Part shown: positions 26,084-34,938 of the stretch, piece after piece
How positions within the stretch are numbered: the stretch's first letter is position 1
Layout: each line of letters begins with the position of its first letter
Assembly: GCF_016862895.1 (NCBI RefSeq)
Contig: NZ_BONV01000002.1
Span: forward strand, 310,001-374,000
Reading direction: 5' to 3'
From: Planotetraspora kaengkrachanensis
Lineage (GTDB): Bacteria; Actinomycetota; Actinomycetes; Streptosporangiales; Streptosporangiaceae
Length of the DNA: 64,000 nt
Made by a program: the position numbers and the translations under genes
Notes under the pieces: generated by a model
Seen by the model: the letters and a program-made list of their open reading frames with translations, nothing else
Told to the model about the DNA's origin: nothing
The model's database searches: none

Positions 26084-26204
26084 GGCTCCTTCGGGTGCGG
26101 TCCTGTTCTCGCGGTAGAAGGAGTCGACCGGCGCCATCTGAGGGCCACATGCTGCCGAGGTCGCCGCTCTCCCTTCGCGTCCGCCGGCCTGGCATACTTC
26201 GCGC

Positions 26205-26972
26205 GTGATCTTCACTCTCGGACCCACTACCTCGAACGGGACCTCGGCCAGGGTCCGTATTCCTCGGCCGCACGTGGGTTTATGGCGCAGCCTCCGCACG
26301 GCCATCGCCCTCATGGTTGTAATGACCAATTTCGGCTGTTCTCTGGCCGCTCAGGGCAAGAGCGGACCGACCCGGGTGAACCAGTTGGCGTTCGCGTTTC
26401 ACCGGATTAATCCGTCTGGATACATGGATCAGACGCTGGACATCGTCAACAAGGGGCCGTCAGCCGTCATACCGACACTGGAGATCACGGCGGTGGACCG
26501 CACCGGTGCAGCGCTGCCGGGAGTCACCGTGAGCACAGCCTACGGATCCGACCAGGCGAAGATGGTTGTGCCGGCTCGAGAAATATCAATCGACGTTCTC
26601 GCCTTCACCGGCGGTGACGCCGCGAGCGTGGCGGACGTCCGGGTGACCGTCCGTGGAATGGCTGATGCGGCATTCCCTGTTGCGCCCCAAGAGGTGGAGG
26701 CACAAGCAGTCGATGGAGCGGGGCGGCCGACGACGAAGTTCGGGCCGTTCGACGCAGTCGTTCTCACCAATCCGAACCACGGGAAGGTCTCCGCCGGGGT
26801 CGTCTGCATCTTCTGGGAGCAGCCACCTGATGGGCAGCCGCAACAGGCGCGAGCGGTCATCCCCGTCGGCGTCACAACGGTCGAGGGAGACGGCTCCGCG
26901 ACCATCCGCGCCTCCGGGGAAACGAGAAACGGCTGCGATAGCCTCAAGGTCTACTTCTCCCCGCCAATCTAG
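26205..26972 (+). CDS. putative exported lipoprotein, function unknown
   Basis: A 255-residue protein. A basic N terminus leads into TAIALMVVMTNFGCSLA, a hydrophobic stretch ending at Cys45, a near-lipobox (F at -2 is atypical). The mature part is beta-rich, with TLDIVNKGPSAVIPTLEITA and DVRVTVRGMAD resembling immunoglobulin-like extracellular domains. GTG 26205 follows CATACT at six bases, another leaderless-looking start. Codon use is less GC-biased than in neighbouring genes. I do not recognise the family. Confidence 0.65.
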   Translation: MIFTLGPTTSNGTSARVRIPRPHVGLWRSLRTAIALMVVMTNFGCSLAAQGKSGPTRVNQLAFAFHRINPSGYMDQTLDIVNKGPSAVIPTLEITAVDRTGAALPGVTVSTAYGSDQAKMVVPAREISIDVLAFTGGDAASVADVRVTVRGMADAAFPVAPQEVEAQAVDGAGRPTTKFGPFDAVVLTNPNHGKVSAGVVCIFWEQPPDGQPQQARAVIPVGVTTVEGDGSATIRASGETRNGCDSLKVYFSPPI

Positions 26973-27077
26973 AAGACCGTCCAGGGAACCTACTGGCGTC
27001 TTTGCGGATCGCACCGCAGCCGGCTCCACGCGTACGTCACCTTGTGGGACCCGCCCATGCCGGCACGGGGAGGAATC

Positions 27078-28256
27078 GTGCGCGTGATCGGGCTGATGTC
27101 GGGCACGTCCTACGACGCGATCGACGCCGCGGCGGCCGAGCTGACTCTCCTGGGTGACGAACTGGTGATGCGCCCGATGGGCGGGCTCAGCCTCCCCTAT
27201 CCGCAGGAGCTGCGAACGCGGATCGCCGCCGTGCTGCCTCCGGCGGCGACGACGGCCGCGGACGTCTGCCGGCTCGACACCGGCATCGGCCGGTCGTTCG
27301 CGGACGCGGCCGCCCGCGCCCTCGACGAGCTCTGTGGCGGAGCCGCCGACCTGGTGGTCTCACACGGGCAGACCGTGTTCCACTGGGTCGACGACGGTGT
27401 CGTCCGGGGCACCCTGCAACTCGGCCAGCCTGCCTGGATCGCCGAGGCGACCGGGCTGCCCGTCGTCTCCGACCTGCGCGGCCGGGACGTCGCGGCCGGC
27501 GGGCAGGGCGCGCCGCTGGTGAGCATGCTCGACACGCTGCTGCTGCGGGCCCGGGCCGGCGTCCCCGCGGCCCTCAACCTCGGCGGCATCGCCAACGTCA
27601 CCGTCGTCCCGCCGGGCGCCGACCCGGTCGCCTTCGACACCGGCCCGGCCAACGCGCTGGTCGACGCGGCCGTACGGCATTTCACCGGCGGCGCCCGCGA
27701 CCACGACGAGGACGGTCGCGGCGCGGCCGCGGGCCGGGTGGACCAGGGCCTGCTGGCGTGGCTGCTCGACGATCCGTATTACCGCAGGTCCGCGCCGAAG
27801 AGCACCGGCAAGGAGCACTTCCACCTGCCGTACCTGCTCGAGGCGCTGGCCGCGCGGCCCGTGGCGAATCCTGACGACGTCCTGGCCACGCTCACCCGGC
27901 TGACCGCGGTGACCGTCGCGGACGCCTGCCGGGCCCATGGCGTCACCGAGCTCGTCGTGTCCGGCGGCGGCGTCCGTAACCCGGAGATGATGCGGGTGAT
28001 CGGGGAGGAACTGCCGGGCGTACGGCTGCCGTCCAGCGACGACCTCGGGGTGCCGTCCGCCGCGAAGGAGGCCCTGGCCTTCGCGGTGCTCGGTTTCCTG
28101 ACCGTGCACGGGCTGCCCGGTCAGGTGCCCTCCTGCACCGGGGCGCGCCATGCCACACCGCTGGGCTGTGTCACGCCGGGCCGCCATCCGCTGCGCCTGC
28201 CGGCGCCGGCGGCCGTACCACCGCGGCTGCTCCGCGTCGCCGGGCCCCCGGTATAG
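27078..28256 (+). CDS. anmK: anhydro-N-acetylmuramic acid kinase
   Basis: A 392-residue sugar kinase of the ASKHA fold: VIGLMSGTSYDAIDA (phosphate 1 loop), VSHGQTVFHW, VVSDLRGRDVAAGGQGAPLV, AALNLGGIANVT, FDTGPANALVDA, SGGGVRNPEMM and LGVPSAAKEALAFAVLG all match AnmK. It opens and phosphorylates 1,6-anhydro-MurNAc to MurNAc-6-phosphate in cell-wall recycling. YDAID replaces the commoner DG-x-D. GTG 27078 follows GGGAGGAATC. Its stop overlaps the first of three DasR-like boxes before the hexosaminidase gene, so cell-wall amino sugars are handled by both genes. Confidence 0.93.
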   Translation: MRVIGLMSGTSYDAIDAAAAELTLLGDELVMRPMGGLSLPYPQELRTRIAAVLPPAATTAADVCRLDTGIGRSFADAAARALDELCGGAADLVVSHGQTVFHWVDDGVVRGTLQLGQPAWIAEATGLPVVSDLRGRDVAAGGQGAPLVSMLDTLLLRARAGVPAALNLGGIANVTVVPPGADPVAFDTGPANALVDAAVRHFTGGARDHDEDGRGAAAGRVDQGLLAWLLDDPYYRRSAPKSTGKEHFHLPYLLEALAARPVANPDDVLATLTRLTAVTVADACRAHGVTELVVSGGGVRNPEMMRVIGEELPGVRLPSSDDLGVPSAAKEALAFAVLGFLTVHGLPGQVPSCTGARHATPLGCVTPGRHPLRLPAPAAVPPRLLRVAGPPV

Positions 28257-28259
28257 ACC
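28250..28259 (+). promoter_or_regulatory. DasR-like box 1
   Basis: GGTATAGACC overlaps the anmK stop codon. It is a gapped GGT/ACC palindrome close to the Streptomyces DasR core (TGGTCTAGACCA). Two more exact copies follow at 28303 and 28391. Confidence 0.6.
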
Positions 28260-28302
28260 GGCTGTGGCGACAGCCGCCGTTGTTGCGAATCCGATACATG
28301 GC

Positions 28303-28312
28303 GGTATAGACC
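28303..28312 (+). promoter_or_regulatory. DasR-like box 2, overlapping a candidate -35
   Basis: GGTATAGACC again, followed by A. The last six bases (TAGACC, 28307-28312) stand 18 bp before TACCCT (28331-28336) and could be the -35 of the hexosaminidase promoter, so a bound GntR-type repressor would block transcription. Confidence 0.65.
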
Positions 28313-28345
28313 AAAACTTTAACTTCTGTTTACCCTGACAGCCTG

Positions 28346-28366
28346 AGATCCCTCCATAAGGGATCT
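28346..28366 (+). terminator. short perfect hairpin in the leader of the hexosaminidase gene
   Basis: AGATCCCT (28346-28353) and AGGGATCT (28359-28366) form an 8-bp stem with a 5-nt loop. It has no U-tract. It could end the anmK transcript or structure the 5' leader of the next gene. Confidence 0.4.
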
Positions 28367-28390
28367 ATCCACCGCCCATGGCCGCCAACC

Positions 28391-28400
28391 GGTATAGACC
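28391..28400 (+). promoter_or_regulatory. DasR-like box 3
   Basis: Third exact GGTATAGACC, followed by A. It would lie downstream of the inferred transcription start, as a roadblock or second operator. The rest of 28257-28605 holds the hairpin above, a 14-codon open frame at 28433-28477 and the GH20 ribosome site. Confidence 0.6.
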
Positions 28401-28605
28401 AGCCACCCCCCGAAAGCAAGGCGGTAATCGAGATGAACAAGAAGATCGCCGGGACGGTCGGTCCCCTGGCCGCGTGAACTCCCCCACCACCACATCAGGA
28501 AGCTGCACCGACGCTGCAGCGCCCAACGGGTCGCCGGACATGTCCAACTGATGCCCGGACGCGGCCCGTGCTGGAGGTATGCGGTACCCCGATTTAAGGA
28601 GTGAC

Positions 28606-31605
28606 GTGAAGATCTCGTTCCTATCGGCGAAACGCGAGCAGACAAGGGGCCGTGGCGGAAGCCGACGACCTCGGGCCCGCTCGGTCTCTGCTCTGACATT
28701 CGGTGCGCTCCTCGCCACATCCCTCACCGGTGTCATGGCGAACGCCGCACAGGCCGACACGGCGTCGACCGCGCCGGCATCACCCCAGATCGTTCCTCCG
28801 GTTTCGGTGAGCACCACGCCCGAGAGCGTCAACCTCGCCCTCCTGCCGGGTGTGGTCGCCTCCGCCAAGTCGCAACGTACGACCGCGCCCGCCGCGACGT
28901 ACGCGCCCGCCAACGCCGTCGACGTCTTCGTCCACAACGGCTGGACCTCGAACTACGCGTCGGTCGGCGGCGGCTACAACCCGGCTCAGGACTGGTTCCA
29001 GGTCAAGCTGGCCACGCCCGCCCCGGTCTACGAGGTGTACAGCCTCTGGACGTCACCGGCCAAGCCGACGGAGTACGACCTGCAGGTCGCCACGGACGCC
29101 GACTGCCAGACGTGGACGACGGTCACCCACGTGGTGAATCCGAGCGACAAGGATTCCCATGTGATCGACCGCAAGGACCCGATCTCCTGCGTCCGGATGC
29201 AGGCCCTGGCCACGAATTCCACGACCGGATACACGATCAACGAGTTCGAGGTGTGGTCCGGTCCCAAGCCGGCGCCGGTCGTGGGTCAGATCATCCCCGT
29301 GCCCGTGCAGCAGACGCCCGGCACCGGTCAGCCGTGGGCGCTCACGGCCAAATCCCGGATCGTGGTCTCCGACAGCGGACTCGCCGGCACGGCTGAGGTT
29401 CTCGCGGCCTCCCTGCGGCCGGCCACCGGGTACCTCCTCCCCGTGGTGACAGGTTCCGCCACCGCCGCCGACATCGCCCTCGCCCTCGGGCCGGTGCCCG
29501 GCGTCCCACAGGGCAACGAGGTCGCCGCGGCCGAGGGCTACTCCCTCACGGTGTCGAGTGCGGGCGTGAAGATCGTGGCCCCGAAGGCGCACGGCCTGTT
29601 CAACGGCTTCCAGAGCCTTCGGCAGTTGTTGCCCGCGGCGACCTACTCGCCTTCTGTCGGCGTGGGGCCGTGGACGGCACAGCCGATAACGGTCGTGGAC
29701 TATCCCCGCTATGCGCACCGAGGCCTCCAACTCGATCCCGCCCGTAACTTCATGACGGTGGCCGAAGTGAAGTCCATGATCGACCAGGTGGCGGCGTTGA
29801 AGGGCGACCGCCTGCACCTGCACCTGAGCGACAGCCAGTCCTGGCGCCTTGAGATCAAGGGCTACCCGACGCTGGACGGCACCGGGTGCAACGGCGCGAA
29901 CTGCATCGCGGGTTTCTACACGCAGGAGGACTTCAAGGGCATCGTCAAGTACGCGGCCGACCGGTTCATCGAGGTCGTCCCCGAACTGGAGGGCCCGGCC
30001 CATGCCACGGCTGCGGTCACGGCCCTGGGCGGCCGCGCGGTCATGGGTTGCCAGGGCCAGACCCAGAGCGACCGGTTCTGCACCAATCCGAACGACCCGG
30101 CCAGTGCGCGGGCCCTCGCGTTCTGGCGAGACGCGATCGCGCAGCTTGCCGCGATCTCTCCCTCCTCCATCATCCACATCGGTGGGGACGAAGCCATCGG
30201 GATGCCCCACGAGGACTACAAGTGGTGGATCCGGCAGATGGAGATCATCGTCAACGACAACGGCAAGCGGCTGATGGGCTGGAACCCGGCGCTCGAGGGA
30301 TACGCACCCGGTTCCACCTCCATCAACCACTACTGGTCCGACTACACCGGCGGTGGTCCCGCTCTCATCAAGCCTGAGTGGTTCAACCAGGGCCGGGACG
30401 TCATCGTGACCCCGGAATGGAACGCCTACCTCGACTTCGGGTATGACGGGTCGCCCGGCAGGACGCCGCGAACGGAACTGCTCCAGGCCTACTCGTGGGA
30501 CCCGGAATGGGTGTACGAGAAGTACCGGTCAGTCTGGGCCCAACCCGCCTACGGCGGTCCGAAGGCTGAGGACATCCTCGGTATCGAGGCGCCCATCTGG
30601 GGCGAGCAGATGCGTGGACTGGCCACCAACGAGTACATGGTCTTCCCGAGGCTGGCGGGAATCTTCGAGAAGGCCTGGTCCCCCAAGGTGCTCTCCCAGG
30701 ACTACGACGCATACCGGCAGCGGCTCAGCGTCGCCGGGACCCGGTGGGCGTTCGCGAACGTGAACTACGGCTCCATCTCCCAGGTCAGCTGGGGCACGGC
30801 GGCGATGGGGACGCTCACCCGTTTCGGCGCGGACAGGACCCTGAGCGACGCGCCCCTGGCGCGTCTGGCCGCCGGCTCGATTCCGCCCGGTGCGTCCACG
30901 GCCGTCATCGATTGGGGCGACGGATCCCCGACGGAATCGGCCGCCATCGCGGGACGTGATTACGTGGCGAGCCAACGGCAGGGCAGAAGCCTGATGTCGG
31001 TCAGCGGCAGCCACACCTATCCGGCGGACGAGGTGTACCACGGAACCGTCACCTACAGTTACCAGGACCAGACCTGGGCCGTGCCGTTCACAGCGACCAG
31101 CGTCCCGGCCTGCACAACGATGATCACCGGGACCCACTCTGGCCCGTTGACCGTCTCGTCGGGTTTCACGTGCCTCGAAGACGCGACGATCACCGGACCG
31201 GTGACCGTGCGTTCAGGCGCCGGGCTTTACGCGTCCGGGTCCGAGGTACGCGGTCCGCTGACGGCGTCCGGGGCCGTCGACGTTCTGCTGTGCGGTACCA
31301 CGGTGTCCGGGCCGGCCGCCCTGAACGGTGGAGCGCGGGTCTGGCTCGGCAACCACAACGGGGACTGCGCCCCGGCGACGATCAAGGGTCCGGTGACGGT
31401 CACCGGCACGACGGGTCACGTGACGATCGACGGCTCGACGGTCGCCGGCCCGCTCGTCCTGCAGAACAACACGGCGGCGACGACCGTCGCCGGCAACCAC
31501 ATCGGCGGGCCGCTGTCGTGCGCGGGGAACTCCCCCGCGCCGAGCAACGACGGCCGGCCCAACACCGTGTCCGGCCCGAAGTCTGGGCAGTGCGCCAGGC
31601 TGTAG
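28606..31605 (+). CDS. secreted GH20 beta-N-acetylhexosaminidase with F5/8-type carbohydrate module
   Basis: A 999-residue exoenzyme. A long basic signal peptide ends near ANAAQA. Residues ~75-215 resemble an F5/8 type C (discoidin) module (NAVDVFVHNGWTSNYAS), ~220-345 the GH20b domain and ~350-690 the GH20 barrel with RGLQLDPARNFMTV, HLHLSDSQSWRLEI, HIGGDEAIG (catalytic Asp528-Glu529), HYWSDYTGG and IWGEQM. A PKD-like segment (AVIDWGDGSP) and a Gly/Thr repeat tail with GPLTVSSGF-like repeats follow. It removes terminal GlcNAc from chitin or glycans outside the cell. AAGGAGTGAC precedes GTG 28606. Three DasR-like boxes upstream suggest GlcNAc-linked control. Confidence 0.93.
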   Translation: MKISFLSAKREQTRGRGGSRRPRARSVSALTFGALLATSLTGVMANAAQADTASTAPASPQIVPPVSVSTTPESVNLALLPGVVASAKSQRTTAPAATYAPANAVDVFVHNGWTSNYASVGGGYNPAQDWFQVKLATPAPVYEVYSLWTSPAKPTEYDLQVATDADCQTWTTVTHVVNPSDKDSHVIDRKDPISCVRMQALATNSTTGYTINEFEVWSGPKPAPVVGQIIPVPVQQTPGTGQPWALTAKSRIVVSDSGLAGTAEVLAASLRPATGYLLPVVTGSATAADIALALGPVPGVPQGNEVAAAEGYSLTVSSAGVKIVAPKAHGLFNGFQSLRQLLPAATYSPSVGVGPWTAQPITVVDYPRYAHRGLQLDPARNFMTVAEVKSMIDQVAALKGDRLHLHLSDSQSWRLEIKGYPTLDGTGCNGANCIAGFYTQEDFKGIVKYAADRFIEVVPELEGPAHATAAVTALGGRAVMGCQGQTQSDRFCTNPNDPASARALAFWRDAIAQLAAISPSSIIHIGGDEAIGMPHEDYKWWIRQMEIIVNDNGKRLMGWNPALEGYAPGSTSINHYWSDYTGGGPALIKPEWFNQGRDVIVTPEWNAYLDFGYDGSPGRTPRTELLQAYSWDPEWVYEKYRSVWAQPAYGGPKAEDILGIEAPIWGEQMRGLATNEYMVFPRLAGIFEKAWSPKVLSQDYDAYRQRLSVAGTRWAFANVNYGSISQVSWGTAAMGTLTRFGADRTLSDAPLARLAAGSIPPGASTAVIDWGDGSPTESAAIAGRDYVASQRQGRSLMSVSGSHTYPADEVYHGTVTYSYQDQTWAVPFTATSVPACTTMITGTHSGPLTVSSGFTCLEDATITGPVTVRSGAGLYASGSEVRGPLTASGAVDVLLCGTTVSGPAALNGGARVWLGNHNGDCAPATIKGPVTVTGTTGHVTIDGSTVAGPLVLQNNTAATTVAGNHIGGPLSCAGNSPAPSNDGRPNTVSGPKSGQCARL

Positions 31606-31657
31606 ACGGACGAGATGACCGGCCGAGGCGTCAAGCCCGGTAGGTGAACTCCGGCCG

Positions 31658-31696
31658 CGGCGGCCCTCCCGCATCGTGAGATGGGGAGGGCCGCCG
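31658..31696. terminator. bidirectional terminator hairpin
   Basis: CGGCGGCCCTCCC (31658-31670) pairs with GGGAGGGCCGCCG (31684-31696), and the loop itself pairs CATC with GATG. It lies between the convergent hexosaminidase and nitronate monooxygenase genes and suits both. Confidence 0.8.
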
Positions 31697-31738
31697 TGAC
31701 CCTGTCCGACCATTCGGAACGGCGCCGACGGCTGGGTG

Positions 31739-32698
31739 TCAGCGGCGTCCCGCTCGGGTCAGGGCGTCCTGCGCCTGGGCGGCCATGGCGGCGACCAGTT
31801 CCTCCGCCGAGGGCAGGTCGGTGATGAGGTCGACGGCCTCGCCCGCCCATACCGGCAGCGGGGGCACCGCGCCGCGTGCCACGTCGTCCTGGTAGGCCTG
31901 ACGGGCTTGCGGATCGGCGGCGAGCTCGGCCTCCCGGCCGCGCCAGCGGTCGAGGTAAGGATGGCCGAGGGTACGGGCGGGGTACTTCGACGGCCATCGG
32001 GAGCCGCGCGCGATGTCCAGCACGGTGCTGCGCTCGGTGTCCTGCCCCCGGCCCTCGATGATCGCCTTGGTGATCACGGGGTCGACCAGGGCCTCGGTGG
32101 TGGCCTGGAAGCGGGTGCCGATGAGCGCTCCGGCGGCGCCCAGCACGAGAGCCGCCGCCACACCGCGTCCGTCGGCGATCCCGCCCGCCGCCAGTACCGG
32201 CACCGGAGCCACGAGATCCACCACCGCGGGCACGAACGGCAAGGTGGACCGCCCGCGCGCGGCTCCGTGCCCCCCGCTCTCGGTTCCCTGCGCCACGATC
32301 ACGTCGGCGCCCAGGTCCACCGCCAGCCTGGCCTCATCCAGATCGGTGACCTGGAGGATCAGCAGGGCGCCTGCCCTGCGGACATGCTCCGCGTATGGGC
32401 TCGGATCGCCGAAGGACAACATCACGGCGCTCGGGCCGTAGCTCAGTGCCAGCTCCACCGCGGCGAGATCGATCCCCCAGGTCAGGAATCCGACACCCCA
32501 CGGCCATTCAGTGCTCGCGACGATCGGCACCTCACGTGCCAGCCACTCCGGGTCACCGTACGCACCGCCCAGAATTCCGAACCCGCCGCCGCGGGAGACG
32601 GCTGCGGCAAGCGCGCCACCGGCCGACCCGCCCATCGGCGCCAGCGCGATCGGGTGCCGCACGCCGAGCAGTTCCGTGAACGCCGTCGACAACGCCAT
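31739..32698 (-). CDS. nitronate monooxygenase (NMO/2-nitropropane dioxygenase family)
   Basis: A 319-residue flavin TIM barrel: LGVRHPIALAPMGGSAGGAL, GFGILGGAYGD, VIVAQGTESGGHGAARG, PVLAAGGIADGRGVAAALVL and GTRFQATTEA. The QGTESGGHG loop carries the conserved His of this family and binds FMN phosphate with AAGGI. It oxidises alkyl nitronates such as propionate 3-nitronate. ATG 32698 chosen because the family starts right before the first strand. It is followed by a shared terminator; the gene appears to stand alone. Confidence 0.9.
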   Translation of the reverse strand: MALSTAFTELLGVRHPIALAPMGGSAGGALAAAVSRGGGFGILGGAYGDPEWLAREVPIVASTEWPWGVGFLTWGIDLAAVELALSYGPSAVMLSFGDPSPYAEHVRRAGALLILQVTDLDEARLAVDLGADVIVAQGTESGGHGAARGRSTLPFVPAVVDLVAPVPVLAAGGIADGRGVAAALVLGAAGALIGTRFQATTEALVDPVITKAIIEGRGQDTERSTVLDIARGSRWPSKYPARTLGHPYLDRWRGREAELAADPQARQAYQDDVARGAVPPLPVWAGEAVDLITDLPSAEELVAAMAAQAQDALTRAGRR

Positions 32699-32811
32699 GC
32701 CCACATCATGCCGCCGCATCCGGCGGGGAGGATCCCCGACGCCGCTGCCGGGCGTGCGAGGAGTTGACGGAGACGGGGTCCATGGGAGGGAGAGTTCGGA
32801 ATCATGGCCGT

Positions 32812-33720
32812 ATGAGGGAGATGGGCAGGGGTGCGCTGGTCGGGCTGGCGGTCGGGGCTGTGGAGGCCGTCATGTGGGCGGCAGGCGCAGATTGGGACGG
32901 GCACTCGGGCGTGCGCGGCCCTTATTCCCTCGGGATGATGTCGGCGGTTTTCCTGATCGGCTCGGTCGTGGCGGCCCTGGTCCGGTTGCGCCGCTGGCCC
33001 CTCGTCGCGTTCGCCGGCGAAATCGCCACACTGGCCCTGGGCCAGGCTCTATGGAGGTTCGTGCCTGAGACCACCTTCTATGGCTTCGACCGGTCACTGC
33101 TCGGTGGCGTGCACCTGATGTCGGCGGTGGCCGGGTTCACCGTCGCCGCCTGGGCGCCGGCTTCCACAAGGCGGTGGTGGTCCAGGATCGCCGTGCTCGG
33201 GGTACTCGCCGCACTCTGCGTGCTGGCCGTTCCCTTGGAGGAGCCCGCCCGGCGCTGGCACCTGGCCCGCGCCTTCGAGTTGCTCGAAGTCCCACTGGTG
33301 GCGCCCGGCATCGCGGGGCACAGGTTGTCCGAGGTTCAAGCGCCGACCGTCGGCGGGGCGGGCGAACCGGTGATCCAGCTGGAATACCGACGCGTCGGTG
33401 CGGAGACGGCGGGCGGGAGTCGCCTGGCCATCCAGGTGATCGTACGCCGGGTCTCGGCCGCGACCGCCGCGGAGGCGTGCGCGACGCCGTACTACGCCGA
33501 GTCGTGGCAGGACGGGAGCGGACCCTGCCGCGCAGCCTCCCGGGATCGGTGGGTCCGCTACGGATGGGAGGGGCGGGTCGCGGTGTTCACCCAAAGCGGT
33601 GGCTCGTTGGTCGAACTCGAAAGCCATGGCGTCGAGGAGACGGCCCTCCTGGCGGCCGCCGAGACGATCCGGCCGACCACCGCCGAGACTCTCGCGGCGC
33701 AGGTCCACCCGGTGCGGTGA
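32812..33720 (+). CDS. membrane-anchored hypothetical protein
   Basis: A protein of about 302 residues. Four hydrophobic segments in the first 150 residues (ALVGLAVGAVEAVMW, MMSAVFLIGSVVAALV, LMSAVAGFTVAAWA, IAVLGVLAALCVLAV) are followed by a soluble beta-rich domain of ~140 residues, likely outside the cell, with VRRVSAATAAEAC and PCRAASRDRWVRYGWEGRV. It contains two Cys pairs that could form a disulfide. No family recognised. ATG 32812 is preceded only by a weak ribosome site. Confidence 0.75.
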   Translation: MREMGRGALVGLAVGAVEAVMWAAGADWDGHSGVRGPYSLGMMSAVFLIGSVVAALVRLRRWPLVAFAGEIATLALGQALWRFVPETTFYGFDRSLLGGVHLMSAVAGFTVAAWAPASTRRWWSRIAVLGVLAALCVLAVPLEEPARRWHLARAFELLEVPLVAPGIAGHRLSEVQAPTVGGAGEPVIQLEYRRVGAETAGGSRLAIQVIVRRVSAATAAEACATPYYAESWQDGSGPCRAASRDRWVRYGWEGRVAVFTQSGGSLVELESHGVEETALLAAAETIRPTTAETLAAQVHPVR

Positions 33721-33768
33721 GCTCTCCCCTGTATGGAGCCCGCCCTGTGAATCACACGGGCCGGCGGG

Positions 33769-34677
33769 TCAGGGAGCGGGGACGAAGTAGGGGCCGCTGA
33801 TTTCGAAGTCGGGCTTGTTGTCGAGGACGAACTGCTCGACGGACAGCGGGGCGCGCTGACCGATCTTCTCGATGTTGTCGTTCGTGCCGGCGAACACGCC
33901 GTTCTGGTAATCGACGGCGACGTTGCTCAGGTGCTGGATGCGGTGCGCGGTCAGGCCGCGTTCCGCCATGGCCGAGGCGAACTCCTCGACGCTGATCGGC
34001 TCGTAGTGCACCGGGATGCCGAGCGTGCCGGACATGGCCCCGGCGATGCCATGGTGGTTCAGTTCGACCGGGCCGTGCAGGGTGTAGACCGCGCGGTCGT
34101 GCGGTTCGGGGTCGATCAGCACCGTGGCGATCACGTGCGCCTGGTCGACCGAGGCGATCGGCGCGTGCCGGCCTTCGCCGAACGGAAGCCGCAGATACCC
34201 CTCGCCGTCTCGCAGCTCCCACCACAACTTCAGCCATTCGGCGAAGAACGTCGGCCGCAGGTGCGCGGTGAGCATGCCGGTCCGGTCGAGTAAGCGCTCG
34301 CACAGCCAGTGCTGCCGGGCGGCGTCGCTGCCCGCCTCACGGCGGGCGGAGATCTGCGACATGTTGACCACGGACCGGACGCCGGCCTCGGTCGCCGCCT
34401 GGGCGAAGTAGGTGGTCGCCTCGATGAGGCCCGGGGCGATCGGGTGGCACAGGTAGGCGCCGGTGACGCCCTGCAGCGCCGCGGTCACACCGTCCAGGTC
34501 GTGAAAGTCCGAGACGACCACCTCGGCGCCGGCTTCGGCCAGCGAGCGGGAGCGCTCGTCCTCGCGGTGCACCATTGCGCGGACGCGGTGACCGTGCTGC
34601 AGCAGCAGGCGGATCGTGCCGCTCCCGGTCCTACCGGTCGCGGCGGTGACCAGGAACAGCCTGTCGTCGTTGGCCAT
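33769..34677 (-). CDS. NmrA-like NAD(P)-binding protein
   Basis: A 302-residue atypical SDR. LFLVTAATGRTGSGTIRLLL gives the NmrA-type glycine motif (TAATGRTG), followed by RVRAMVHREDERS, ADVVVSDFHDL-like DFHDLDGV and GAYLCHP. It lacks the YxxxK pair, so it may be a redox sensor or an atypical reductase (QorB/NmrA). ATG 34677 follows GAAAGGTG. Its upstream region contains the 63-bp module copy B (34752-34814), which ties it to the HxlR regulator at 275-808. Confidence 0.9.
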   Translation of the reverse strand: MANDDRLFLVTAATGRTGSGTIRLLLQHGHRVRAMVHREDERSRSLAEAGAEVVVSDFHDLDGVTAALQGVTGAYLCHPIAPGLIEATTYFAQAATEAGVRSVVNMSQISARREAGSDAARQHWLCERLLDRTGMLTAHLRPTFFAEWLKLWWELRDGEGYLRLPFGEGRHAPIASVDQAHVIATVLIDPEPHDRAVYTLHGPVELNHHGIAGAMSGTLGIPVHYEPISVEEFASAMAERGLTAHRIQHLSNVAVDYQNGVFAGTNDNIEKIGQRAPLSVEQFVLDNKPDFEISGPYFVPAP

Positions 34678-34751
34678 CTGAACACCTTTCGTAGGACTAC
34701 GTGCCGCCAGGCAAAGGGAGAGCGGCGTCGCAGCTTCCGCAATACCCGAAT

Positions 34752-34814
34752 GGTTCACTTACTGAACTGCACCTGGTCAGACACCGTAGCACGCGTTAGT
34801 TCACTGAGTGAACC
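34752..34814 (-). promoter_or_regulatory. HxlR-type promoter/operator module, copy B
   Basis: Read on the minus strand this 63-bp block has the same length and order as 828-890: a first palindrome (perfect here, GTTCACTCAGTGAAC), a central GCGTGCTACGGTGTC and a second palindrome ending GTGAACC. Fifty-three of 63 bases match copy A without gaps. It directs transcription to the NmrA gene. No HxlR gene accompanies this copy. Confidence 0.75.
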
Positions 34815-34938
34815 GGCCTGGTGGGGCCATTACTTGCCGATGTCGGCAACGCCGCGCGGCCGGCAGACGGCCTTCTCGGACAGCGGGATGTCACGGCGCG
34901 ACGGCAGCGGCGACTCGGGCCAGGAACGCGGGCGAGGA

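Noticed and set aside
28433-28477. A 14-codon ORF (MNKKIAGTVGPLAA) before the hexosaminidase gene
   Set aside because: It looks like the start of a signal peptide but has no convincing ribosome site and stops at once; I cannot separate a leader peptide from chance.
34815-34938. Possible second HxlR gene fragment next to module copy B
   Set aside because: I translated the region where the divergent regulator would start and found no HxlR motif in any plus-strand frame.
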